Origin: CAYRWR01 sp964537555
GTDB taxonomy: Bacteria > Spirochaetota > Brevinematia > Brevinematales > CAYRWR01
NCBI GenBank assembly: GCA_964537555.1
Contig: CAZIAD010000058.1
Span: forward strand, 1-18,289
DNA: 18,289 nucleotides
Reading direction: 5' to 3'
The notes under the pieces are model-generated. The model was not told the DNA's origin and ran no database searches. It saw only the letters and a program-made list of their open reading frames with translations. A program made the translations under genes and the position numbers. How positions within the stretch are numbered: the stretch's first letter is position 1; every line of letters begins with the position of its first letter. Shown one piece after another: positions 1-6,059 of this stretch.

Positions 1-144
1 ATTTTTAAAAGTACCAGTATAAAGTGTACTGTGAATCTCTTCATTTTAATACAGCAATAAAGAACACTATGGTTGTGACCAAGATTCATTAGCCGATTTC
101 AAAAAAAATTTAATCATAACAGAAATTATCAACCCTATGTGGAA

Positions 145-173
145 TTGACCGAAATTAATATTAGCAATATAAT
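145..173 (+). promoter_or_regulatory. Sigma-70-like promoter of the polysaccharide deacetylase gene
   Basis: The -35 box TTGACC (145-150) and a perfect -10 box TATAAT (168-173) are separated by 17 bp. The predicted transcription start is near 180, leaving a leader of about 30 bases that contains the GGAGA ribosome binding site just before the ATG at 212. The -10 box sits inside a palindrome (164-178), which suggests repression by a protein competing with polymerase. The promoter is read from sequence only. Confidence 0.72.
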
Positions 174-178
174 ATTGC
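164..178. repeat. Palindrome over the -10 box, possible operator
   Basis: GCAATAT-A-ATATTGC is a perfect inverted repeat with 7-base arms around one base. It covers the -10 TATAAT of the deacetylase promoter. A second inverted repeat, AATATTA (157-163) and TAATATT (170-176), overlaps it. The stretch is AT-rich, so chance is a real alternative, but the outer GC pairs and the exact placement favour a regulator site. The binding protein is unknown. Confidence 0.4.
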
Positions 179-211
179 CGTTAAAATCATTGTTTTTTAA
201 TAGGAGAAATC

Positions 212-970
212 ATGAGTTTCCGATCAGCTATAAGCATATTAGTCTTGTCGATCTTAGTGGGTTTTACCCCCGCCCTGTGGTCCCAGTCCAAAGACCAGGT
301 CTATATACTGTGCTATCACACCTTTTTAGGAAAAGACATAGCCACAGATTTTTCAGTAGACGAATTTAAGTCGCACATGCAGAAGATCAAAGACCTGGGC
401 TATAGATTTGTGAGCTGGCAGGACATACTGTCCAACCGGGTCAAGGGGCCCAAAAATGTGCTTATAACCATCGATGATGGAAATAAGACTGTCATACCGG
501 CCTGGGAACAGGTATTGAGGCCTATGGGCATAAAACCCATACTATTCATCTACCCTAATATCATCGGTAAGATGAGCTATGCCATGAAGTACAGTCAGCT
601 AAAGGAGCTGATGGCCCAGGGAGTCACTATAGGAGCACATGGTTACTATCATGAATATGTAAACACCAAACTCTTTAATAAAGATCCCAAGGCATTCTGG
701 AGAGAGATCCGGACCGCAAAGACTACCCTGGAGCAAAATCTGGATATACCCATTCTGACTTATGCCTATCCATTCGGGGTTTATGACACACTAACCCTGA
801 AGTCTGTGATGCAGACCCGCTATGATTACGCCTTCAAACTGGGAGCTGTCCCCCAGCCTCTCCCTGTTCCCCCGGGAGAAAGTGCCTTTCTGCTGACCCG
901 CTATCTGATGACCAGGGGCGGCTGGAAGAGCATATATACCCAGTTAAAAAACGCCGCCACAGAGATCTAA
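212..970 (+). CDS. Exported polysaccharide deacetylase (NodB-like, carbohydrate esterase 4 type)
   Basis: This 252-residue protein probably removes acetyl groups from N-acetylated sugars of a polysaccharide or of peptidoglycan, outside the cytoplasmic membrane. Residues 1-25 form a signal peptide: a basic start, a hydrophobic core ILVLSILVGF, then a likely cleavage near ALWSQS. The NodB motifs are present in order. TIDDG (86-90) supplies the catalytic base and metal aspartates D88 and D89, the HxxxH motif in AHGYYHE supplies metal ligands H143 and H147, and YAYPFG (184-189) lines the active site. A later arginine (R230) may stand for motif 4. The start is the ATG preceded by GGAGA. The gene stands alone behind its own promoter and is closed by the hairpin at 996-1031. 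The substrate cannot be told from sequence: peptidoglycan, chitin-like polymer and exopolysaccharide all remain possible. Confidence 0.88.
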   Translation: MSFRSAISILVLSILVGFTPALWSQSKDQVYILCYHTFLGKDIATDFSVDEFKSHMQKIKDLGYRFVSWQDILSNRVKGPKNVLITIDDGNKTVIPAWEQVLRPMGIKPILFIYPNIIGKMSYAMKYSQLKELMAQGVTIGAHGYYHEYVNTKLFNKDPKAFWREIRTAKTTLEQNLDIPILTYAYPFGVYDTLTLKSVMQTRYDYAFKLGAVPQPLPVPPGESAFLLTRYLMTRGGWKSIYTQLKNAATEI

Positions 971-995
971 AAGTCATTTTTTGTTAAACAATACT

Positions 996-1031
996 AAAGA
1001 GGATGCATAAATGGCCTTATGCATCCTCTTT
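996..1031. terminator. Bidirectional intrinsic terminator between converging genes
   Basis: A perfect 15-bp stem, AAAGAGGATGCATAA (996-1010) and its reverse complement (1017-1031), encloses a 6-base loop. It is followed by a T-run on the plus strand, and its 5' A residues give a short U tail on the minus strand. It lies between the stops of the deacetylase (+) and the thioesterase (-), so it can end both transcripts. Confidence 0.9.
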
Positions 1032-1032
1032 T

Positions 1033-1404
1033 TTATACTATCTCAGGTAAGGTACATAAACGTCCCTGTTCATCGATACAGGCCAATGTGACATCAGCCT
1101 CCAGGTATAAGCGGCCTTCTTCATTTCTCACTTCATGAAAAACATGTAAAGTACTTCTTTTCTTTTGGGCCAGACGTATAGTAAAGGATAAGGCTTCATC
1201 GTATTTAGCAGGATTTTTATACCGGGCATCTACATGTACTACTGCCAGGTGCAGCCCTGAACCCAGGAGGCCTTTATAAAAGTCTTTCATGGCCTCAGTG
1301 CGAAAACGTTCCAGTAATCGGATCCATTGATGATGGCCTACTATACCCATGAAATCCAGGTCATCCAGATTGATCCTGTAGCTGATATTTGTCTCCGGTT
1401 TCAT
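1033..1404 (-). CDS. Hotdog-fold acyl-CoA thioesterase (4HBT/YbgC-like)
   Basis: This small protein (123 residues from the chosen start) most likely hydrolyses an acyl-CoA thioester in the cytoplasm. Near the N-terminus is DLDFMGIVGHHQWIRLLE, matching the family pattern D-x-D-x-x-G-x-V-x-H with the catalytic aspartate and histidine. It is followed by ERFRTEAM, like the FERAR helix of YbgC enzymes. The later segments resemble the beta-sheet of the single hotdog domain, and the length is normal. An ATG at 1416 in the same frame would add four residues, but those codons are themselves the sequence GGAGGAGAG, a strong ribosome binding site for the ATG at 1404, so 1404 is preferred. The gene has its own promoter (1435-1463) and the shared terminator. 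The acyl substrate is unknown: aromatic or short-chain CoA esters are both typical of the family. Confidence 0.82.
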   Translation of the reverse strand: MKPETNISYRINLDDLDFMGIVGHHQWIRLLERFRTEAMKDFYKGLLGSGLHLAVVHVDARYKNPAKYDEALSFTIRLAQKKRSTLHVFHEVRNEEGRLYLEADVTLACIDEQGRLCTLPEIV

Positions 1405-1423
1405 CTCTCCTCCCATGGCCGCC

Positions 1424-1463
1424 TATATGCATATATATTAACTATTTGCTCTATAAGAGTCAA
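1424..1463 (-). promoter_or_regulatory. Promoter of the thioesterase gene, with palindrome at the start region
   Basis: Read on the minus strand, TTGACT (1463-1458), a 17-bp spacer and TAATAT (1440-1435) form a moderate sigma-70 promoter, with a predicted start near 1428. The self-complementary TATATGCATATA at 1424-1435 lies across the predicted start and could be an operator, though it is AT-rich. The rest of the 1417-1600 gap shows only a weak plus-strand -10 box (TATAAT 1537-1542, poor -35) that might serve the methyltransferase. Confidence 0.45.
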
Positions 1464-1603
1464 AACAATGGGCTGTAGCTGCTCCTATGGCATAATTTTA
1501 ATGCACTATTTACTGTACCTAACACCAGATACAAGTTATAATACTGGGCGTAAAAAAAACAAAGATATCAAAACAGATTACAAATAATAAACAAGGACCA
1601 TTG

Positions 1604-2368
1604 ATGCCCTGGAACGCAAAGCTTAATATGGATTTTATTAAAGATTCATTCTCAGGCCAGAATATTGTGTCCTATTATGCCAGGACTTCCCAGTCCATCG
1701 GACTCTGGAATTCTGAACGTACCCTGATCGAGAAATACTTTAAAAAAGAAGATTCGATCCTGGATCTGGGCTGCGGGACCGGAAGGACCACCATAGAATT
1801 ATACAAACTAGGATATAAGAAGATCGTAGGACTGGATATTTCTGAACAGATGATACAGATGGCTCAAAATATTGCCCTTTCCTTTGAGATGGAGATCGAA
1901 TTTATCGTGGGCAATGCCTGTGACCTGCCCTATCCAGATAATAGTTTTGATCATGCCTTTTTTTCTTTTAACGGCCTCATGCAGATACCCGGAAAACAAA
2001 ACCGTAAAAATGCATTGAAAGAGATCCAGAGAGTGATCAGGCCGGGAGGATATTTTATTTTTACCACCCATGAAAAGGAATCTTCTCCCGAGTACGGAAA
2101 GTTCTGGCGGGACGAAGAGACTAAATGGAGACTGCATAAACAGGACAAACGCCTTCTTGAATTTGGTGACATCATTATCGATGAACCACACCAGGAGCTC
2201 TATATACATATCGCTACCGAACATGAGATCAGGCACTGCCTCGATCACCTCCATTGGAAACAGGTAGAAGACGCGTGGAGGCCTGATATCTGTGAGGAAA
2301 AACCGGAAGTGAAAAACTACTCTACCGATAACAGGTTCTGGGTCGTCCAGAAAAAGAGCAGGAAGTGA
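1604..2368 (+). CDS. Class I SAM-dependent methyltransferase
   Basis: This 254-residue cytoplasmic enzyme transfers a methyl group from S-adenosylmethionine to an unknown acceptor. Motif I is ILDLGCGTGRTT (about 52-63), the glycine-rich SAM loop. LDIS (77-80) carries the acidic residue that binds the ribose, NACDLPYPDNSFD (104-116) is the adenine-contact region and motif IV, and IRPGGYFIFTT (145-155) is the post-motif strand. The C-terminal third (about 165-254) is charged and rich in W, H and E, and probably forms the substrate lid. A TTG at 1601 is in frame, but AAGGA at 1593-1597 is better spaced for the ATG at 1604. The stop overlaps the GTG start of the next gene, so the two are probably translated together. 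The Methyltransf_11/25-type core is clear; the substrate (small molecule or macromolecule) is not. Confidence 0.83.
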   Translation: MPWNAKLNMDFIKDSFSGQNIVSYYARTSQSIGLWNSERTLIEKYFKKEDSILDLGCGTGRTTIELYKLGYKKIVGLDISEQMIQMAQNIALSFEMEIEFIVGNACDLPYPDNSFDHAFFSFNGLMQIPGKQNRKNALKEIQRVIRPGGYFIFTTHEKESSPEYGKFWRDEETKWRLHKQDKRLLEFGDIIIDEPHQELYIHIATEHEIRHCLDHLHWKQVEDAWRPDICEEKPEVKNYSTDNRFWVVQKKSRK

Positions 2369-3072
2369 AAGAGCTCTTAGATTTATCCAGAGAGTTTCTG
2401 GATAGTCACTTTCCTCACAGCCTGGGAGCTATATCCAGCGGGAGCCTGTTTCGGGGCACCGGTACCGCCACATCTGACATTGATCTGCCGGTCATAGATG
2501 ATTCTATTGAGTATGCCTACCGGGAGACTTTCAGGTATAAAGGCCGGGTCTTTGAATGCTTTATTCATACTCAGGCCGCCATCCAGGACTTTTTCCGATC
2601 AGATCTGGACAGCAGATGTCCTGCTTTGCCCCACATGTATGCCACCGGGCATATCATTAAGGATAGCCGGGATATCATGTCCCGCTTACAAAAGCAGGCC
2701 CTGAGCGCACTGGAGAAGGGGCCGCTTCCCCTCAGTCCTGAGGAAAGGGATAGAATACGGTATACCCTCAGTGTCAGCCTGGATGACCTCAAAGACAGTA
2801 CAGACTATGGTGAAAGCTTCCTGTTATTCAATAAAGTACTGATCACGTATATGGAATTCAGCCTTTTATCCACTGATCAATGGATAGGTTCTGATAAATG
2901 GCTTTTCCGATTATTCAATAAATGTTTTCCCGATCATCAGATCTCAGACATACTGGCAGAATATCCCTCCAGCCGGTCTACACAGGCTCTGATCAGGCTA
3001 GTGCAGGAGTTATTGGACCAAAACGGGGGACGGCTGGAAGAAGGGTTCCGCTCAGAGGCACCTAAAAAATAA
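2365..3072 (+). CDS. Nucleotidyltransferase-domain protein (pol-beta/KNTase-like)
   Basis: This 235-residue protein has an N-terminal minimal nucleotidyltransferase domain: GAISSGSLFRGTGTATSDIDL (21-41). It shows the GS pair (S25-G26-S27) that binds the triphosphate and the metal aspartates D38 and D40. E64 in VFECFIH may be the third carboxylate. The rest (about 105-235) looks helical, with a segment like those around the substrate pocket of kanamycin-type nucleotidyltransferases. It would move an NMP group to a hydroxyl of an unknown acceptor. The start is a GTG inside the methyltransferase stop (GTGA overlap) with a poorly spaced AGGA, so translational coupling is likely. No ATG alternative exists before residue 91. 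The pair may modify one substrate in turn, as in small-molecule or antibiotic modification, but that is inference. Confidence 0.7.
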   Translation: MKELLDLSREFLDSHFPHSLGAISSGSLFRGTGTATSDIDLPVIDDSIEYAYRETFRYKGRVFECFIHTQAAIQDFFRSDLDSRCPALPHMYATGHIIKDSRDIMSRLQKQALSALEKGPLPLSPEERDRIRYTLSVSLDDLKDSTDYGESFLLFNKVLITYMEFSLLSTDQWIGSDKWLFRLFNKCFPDHQISDILAEYPSSRSTQALIRLVQELLDQNGGRLEEGFRSEAPKK

Positions 3073-4641
3073 CTACTGCTCCAATAACAGCTGATATTGC
3101 TTGGAATTCAGGGTGAATCTTTTTTCCTCAAACACAAATTCTTCTCCGCTTAGGACATCCTTCCATTTTTTCCCCAGGAGTCCTCGTGTAGATATATCCT
3201 GACTGGATTTAGAGCCATTGAGGAGGATTATCATCTTTTGGCCCGGACTGGTTCGTTCATAGCACAATGCCTTGCTGTTACCGGTATCCAGGATTTTTAT
3301 GTCGGAAGATCTTAATGCAGGATATTCTTTTCTGACAGTGATCATGGTTTTATAGAACTGCCATAATGATTGAGGGGATACTGACTGTTTTTCTACGGTG
3401 GCCCCTGCATCATGCTGTATTTGGGGAAACCATAGCTCTTTAGCCGTAGAGAAGCCGGCATTTTTCTGACTGTTCCATAGCATGGGAGCCCGTTTCAACT
3501 TGTCATTTTTTCCATTTTCCTGCACCAGGCCTATCTCTTCTCCATAGTAGATAAAGGGAGTGCCGGGCATAGTCAGGAGTAACAGACAGGCGATCTTTGC
3601 ATTGAGGAGGTCATTATCCAGAATATTCATCGAGCGTATGGTATCATGATTAGACAAAAAAGGAGCATAAAATTCCAGGGGAGCTTTTAACTTTTTGATC
3701 TTATTGATACTTTCAATGATGTTTTTCATATTTCCATAGCGGGCTGCGGTGGGTATTTTTTCGGCGAGGTCAAAGTTAAAACACAGATCCAGGCCATTTC
3801 CCCGGTTATAATAGCGGGCTACCCTGTCATTGGATGTCCACACTTCCCCTACCAGGATCGCTTCGGGATTGATACTTTTTACGTATTTTCTGAGATCCTT
3901 CCACCATTGTATAGTGCCGCGGGTATCTGCCTGTTTATCGCGGGGCCCGTCTTCAATGACATAGCGGGCAGCATCCAGGCGGAAGCCATCCACTCCCTTG
4001 GCGAGCCAGAAGCGGCATATATCGAATATCTCTTTTTGTACTGTCTTGTTTTTAAGATTCAGATCCGGCATGCGGTAATTAAATGCGGAATAATACCAGG
4101 CCTTGCGCAGGCCGTAATAATTCCATACCTCCTGCGGACTCCCCCCACCCCAGGGTTTACCCCAGTCACCCGCAGGTATCTTATCTTCCCAGACATAATA
4201 GTCTTTGTAAGGTGCTATACCCTGTGAAGACTGTTCAAACCAGGGATGCTTATAGGAACTGTGATTAATGACCAGGTCCAGAATTATTTTAATACCGCGT
4301 TTATGTGCTTCCTCGATCAGTTCTTCAAAATCTTTCATCGAACCGAATTCCGGATTGATGGAATAATAATCTTCCGTGTCGTAACCATGATAAGAGCCGC
4401 ATTTAAAGATGGGGGTAAGCCACAGAGCATCTACCCCCAGGTCCTGACCCTGGGGCTGGCCATCGTTTAAATAATCCAGCTTCAGAGTAAGTCCTTTGAT
4501 ATCTCCCACACCGTCCTTATCAGAATCATAGAAGCTTCTCACAAATACCTCATAAAATACAGCATCATTCCACCAGCTGGCGGTATAGGTGATCCCATGG
4601 GCTATTAGTGCCATGATTAAGACTAATAAGATTTTTTTCAT
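3073..4641 (-). CDS. Exported alpha-amylase (glycoside hydrolase family 13)
   Basis: This 522-residue enzyme should cut alpha-1,4 glucosidic bonds of starch, glycogen or maltodextrins outside the cytoplasm. A signal peptide (1-21) has basic MKK, a hydrophobic core and an A-type cleavage site near TYTA-SWW. No lipobox cysteine is seen. The four GH13 regions are intact: DLVINH (122-127), GFRLDAARY (219-227, nucleophile D223), GEVW (265-268, acid/base E266) and FLSNHD (328-333, D333). YDSDKDGVGD (38-47) is the calcium loop common in oligo-1,6-glucosidase/neopullulanase-like members. From memory the layout is closest to secreted GH13_36 amylases; that subfamily call is a guess. GGAGAG precedes the ATG. 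I found no convincing promoter in the short gap to the right. Its stop codon abuts the stop of the nucleotidyltransferase gene, with no terminator between them. Confidence 0.92.
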   Translation of the reverse strand: MKKILLVLIMALIAHGITYTASWWNDAVFYEVFVRSFYDSDKDGVGDIKGLTLKLDYLNDGQPQGQDLGVDALWLTPIFKCGSYHGYDTEDYYSINPEFGSMKDFEELIEEAHKRGIKIILDLVINHSSYKHPWFEQSSQGIAPYKDYYVWEDKIPAGDWGKPWGGGSPQEVWNYYGLRKAWYYSAFNYRMPDLNLKNKTVQKEIFDICRFWLAKGVDGFRLDAARYVIEDGPRDKQADTRGTIQWWKDLRKYVKSINPEAILVGEVWTSNDRVARYYNRGNGLDLCFNFDLAEKIPTAARYGNMKNIIESINKIKKLKAPLEFYAPFLSNHDTIRSMNILDNDLLNAKIACLLLLTMPGTPFIYYGEEIGLVQENGKNDKLKRAPMLWNSQKNAGFSTAKELWFPQIQHDAGATVEKQSVSPQSLWQFYKTMITVRKEYPALRSSDIKILDTGNSKALCYERTSPGQKMIILLNGSKSSQDISTRGLLGKKWKDVLSGEEFVFEEKRFTLNSKQYQLLLEQ

Positions 4642-4707
4642 TGAACTCTCCTTTTTATACAGGATAGAGTGTCTCTGCCTCGTTAAAAGTTACAGGACAT
4701 ATATCAC

Positions 4708-4737
4708 AAAAAAAAAGGATGCCTTTGTGAGGCATCC
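4708..4737 (-). terminator. Intrinsic terminator of the GHKL regulator gene
   Basis: On the minus strand, GGATGCCT (complement of 4730-4737), a 5-base loop and its 8-base complement (4717-4724) are followed by a run of nine U (A-run at 4708-4716 on the plus strand). It lies just after the stop of the gene at 4745 and separates it from the amylase downstream. Confidence 0.88.
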
Positions 4738-4744
4738 CCTGTTG

Positions 4745-5371
4745 TCAGATATATTTTTTGTATTCAGGATTGTCCGGGAAGTAGCGTACCGCTACTACTT
4801 TATTTCCATGACTGTTATAAATAAAGCCGCCATTCCAGTATTCCAAAGCAGCAAAAAGAGCATTTCCACCATCCATTTCATTGGATTCAGGGCCCTTCCA
4901 GGCCACCAGATCGGCAAAATGTTCAAAATCCTGGGTCACCAGACAGATAGTCCGGTTGAGGGAAAACTGATTCCACTGTTCCAGATAAGGAAATCCGGTC
5001 CCTTCATCTTCAACGATGACTTTGGCTCGCTTGTTAAAGTCAAACCATACTTTGATCTTTTTATTGGGGTTCATTTTATTACCGTGTTCGATACCGTTTT
5101 TAATAAGCTCAGAAATCTGCTGCTCCAGCAGATTGACTTCCTTGTACAGGTCAGGAGCATACTGAACGATGTAAGAGGTATAGGCTCTTACCTTGGAAAA
5201 ATCACTGGGAAATTCTTTATAATACATTCCATGAGTATTAAATAAGACATGCTCAGCATCTTTAGCCAGCTGCTTTACTTCAATCTCTCTCTCATCTTCC
5301 AGTTTTATCAGGAGGGTGTTCTCATTCTTCCACCCCACAGTCTCATACTTATAGATTTCATCCACCTGCAT
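4745..5371 (-). CDS. GHKL ATP-binding regulatory protein (RsbW/anti-sigma-kinase-like)
   Basis: This 208-residue soluble protein has a histidine-kinase-type ATPase fold without a phosphoacceptor domain, like anti-sigma-factor Ser/Thr kinases. The N box is ELIKNGIEHGN (88-98), with N92 as the metal-binding asparagine. The G1 box is DEGTGF (122-127), and GGN (168-170) in a following glycine turn may act as the G2/lid region. The N-terminal 75 residues have no motif I recognise and may be a sensing or partner-binding part. An ATG at 5404 would add 11 residues, but that stretch contains AAGGAGG (5381-5387), an ideal ribosome binding site eight bases before the ATG at 5371. The gene is single, with its own promoter and terminator, and no anti-anti-sigma or PP2C gene lies beside it. 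Spirochaetes carry proteins of this look; kinase versus pure binding activity is open. Confidence 0.75.
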   Translation of the reverse strand: MQVDEIYKYETVGWKNENTLLIKLEDEREIEVKQLAKDAEHVLFNTHGMYYKEFPSDFSKVRAYTSYIVQYAPDLYKEVNLLEQQISELIKNGIEHGNKMNPNKKIKVWFDFNKRAKVIVEDEGTGFPYLEQWNQFSLNRTICLVTQDFEHFADLVAWKGPESNEMDGGNALFAALEYWNGGFIYNSHGNKVVAVRYFPDNPEYKKYI

Positions 5372-5445
5372 ACTCAGGAACCTCCTTGAAATCGTCCCGC
5401 TCATATAACATTTTCGGAATAAATTCCCTTAAAGTTAACAACCTT

Positions 5446-5473
5446 ATCTTAGCGTAGTTCTCTGATTTGTCAA
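5446..5473 (-). promoter_or_regulatory. Sigma-70-like promoter of the GHKL regulator gene
   Basis: On the minus strand a perfect TTGACA (5473-5468) is followed after 16 bp by TAAGAT (5451-5446). The predicted start near 5439 leaves a leader of about 68 bases before the ATG at 5371. It diverges from the recX promoter about 46 bases away, so a regulator in the shared gap could affect both. Confidence 0.65.
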
Positions 5474-5518
5474 TAGTTTTTTTATAAGATTGTTTTGTGA
5501 AAAATAAGGTATTTGTCC

Positions 5519-5547
5519 TTTACATGCCTGAAAATTCAGGCTAAAAT
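5519..5547 (+). promoter_or_regulatory. Sigma-70-like promoter of recX and the GH13 gene
   Basis: TTTACA (5519-5524), 17 bp and TAAAAT (5542-5547) match the consensus at five of six positions in each box. The predicted start is near 5554, only about 14 bases before the recX ATG, and no strong ribosome binding site is present, so recX initiation may be weak or nearly leaderless. The whole spacer is occupied by a palindrome. Confidence 0.72.
5526..5541. repeat. Perfect palindrome inside the recX promoter spacer, probable operator
   Basis: GCCTGAA-AA-TTCAGGC has perfect 7-base arms and lies exactly between the -35 and -10 boxes. A dimeric repressor bound here would block polymerase. It is not the E. 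coli SOS box (CTG-N10-CAG; here CTG-N6-CAG), nor the Bacillus-type GAAC-N4-GTTC, so it is either a lineage-specific LexA site or a site for another regulator. As RNA it would be only a weak hairpin upstream of the transcript start. Confidence 0.6.
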
Positions 5548-5567
5548 AATAAGAAAATGAGTATGCC

Positions 5568-6059
5568 ATGTCACTGGAACAGGAATATGAAAAAGCTCTC
5601 AAGATCGCTCTGCAATTTATAAAATTCAGGCCCCGCAGCAAAGGAGAAGTACGAAAAAAGCTGATTACCAAACAGGTAAAAAATACTACTATTAATGATG
5701 TCCTGAGCTACCTGGAGGAATTACGCTGGATCAATGATGAAGATTTTACCCGCCTCTGGGTAAGCACGCGCTTACATTCGAAATACATCGGTCCCTACCG
5801 GATCAAACAGGAATTACTGTTAAAAGAGATTGATGTATTCATGATAGAAGAATCCATCGAGGAACATTATTCGGAGCTTCCTCTGGAACAATGGGCCCTG
5901 AGTTTTTTAAAAAATAAGTACAGAGAAAGAATACAGGACATAGATGAAGATAAACTGGTAAAGGCCCTGATAAGAAACGGTTATGATTATAATACGGCTA
6001 AATCAGCCATTCAACTGATGAAAGACAATCTGGATAATAAGGATGAACAATGGAAATAA
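5568..6059 (+). CDS. recX: RecX family regulator of RecA
   Basis: RecX binds RecA filaments and limits or reverses their growth, so it tempers homologous recombination and the SOS response. The 163-residue protein shows the family's helical triplet pattern. KFRPRSKGEVRKKL (about 19-32) matches the common RPRS-x-x-E-x-x-x-KL element. LSYLEELRWINDEDFTRLWV (46-65) matches the 'L-x-x-L-x-x-L-x-x-I-(N/D)-D-x-x-(F/Y)' helix, and KYIGPYRIKQELLLKEI (72-88) matches the 'G-P-x-R-I-x-x-E-L-x-x-K-G-I' repeat. The ATG at 5568 has only a poor ribosome binding site. The stop overlaps the start of the following GH13 gene by 10 bases. recA is not in the window. The palindrome in the promoter is the place to look for SOS control. 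The C-terminal repeat is less conserved, as usual. Confidence 0.85.
   Translation: MSLEQEYEKALKIALQFIKFRPRSKGEVRKKLITKQVKNTTINDVLSYLEELRWINDEDFTRLWVSTRLHSKYIGPYRIKQELLLKEIDVFMIEESIEEHYSELPLEQWALSFLKNKYRERIQDIDEDKLVKALIRNGYDYNTAKSAIQLMKDNLDNKDEQWK

Noticed and set aside
1..138. Possible signals at the left edge (short inverted repeats such as CAGTA/TACTG near 15-31)
   Set aside because: Arms of five bases in AT-rich DNA are expected by chance, and no promoter, gene end or RNA could be supported.
139..369. Small 76-codon frame overlapping the deacetylase start
   Set aside because: It begins within the promoter of the deacetylase gene, lacks a ribosome binding site and runs out of frame through the signal peptide.
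1601..1603. TTG as the methyltransferase start
   Set aside because: It lies only three bases after AAGGA, whereas the ATG at 1604 has better spacing and is the preferred codon.
2365..3072. HEPN/MNT-type toxin-antitoxin system
   Set aside because: The nucleotidyltransferase is longer than MNT antitoxins, no R-x4-6-H HEPN motif is seen in it or its partner, and the partner is a clear methyltransferase.
4589..5245. Long plus-strand open frame (218 codons) opposite the amylase start and GHKL gene
   Set aside because: It spans two well-supported minus-strand genes, a promoterless gap and a terminator, has no ribosome binding site or recognisable motif, and is explained as a shadow frame.
5526..5541. 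Classical E. coli or Bacillus LexA box before recX
   Set aside because: The palindrome has CTG-N6-CAG spacing, not CTG-N10-CAG, and lacks GAAC-N4-GTTC. SOS control is left as a possibility only.
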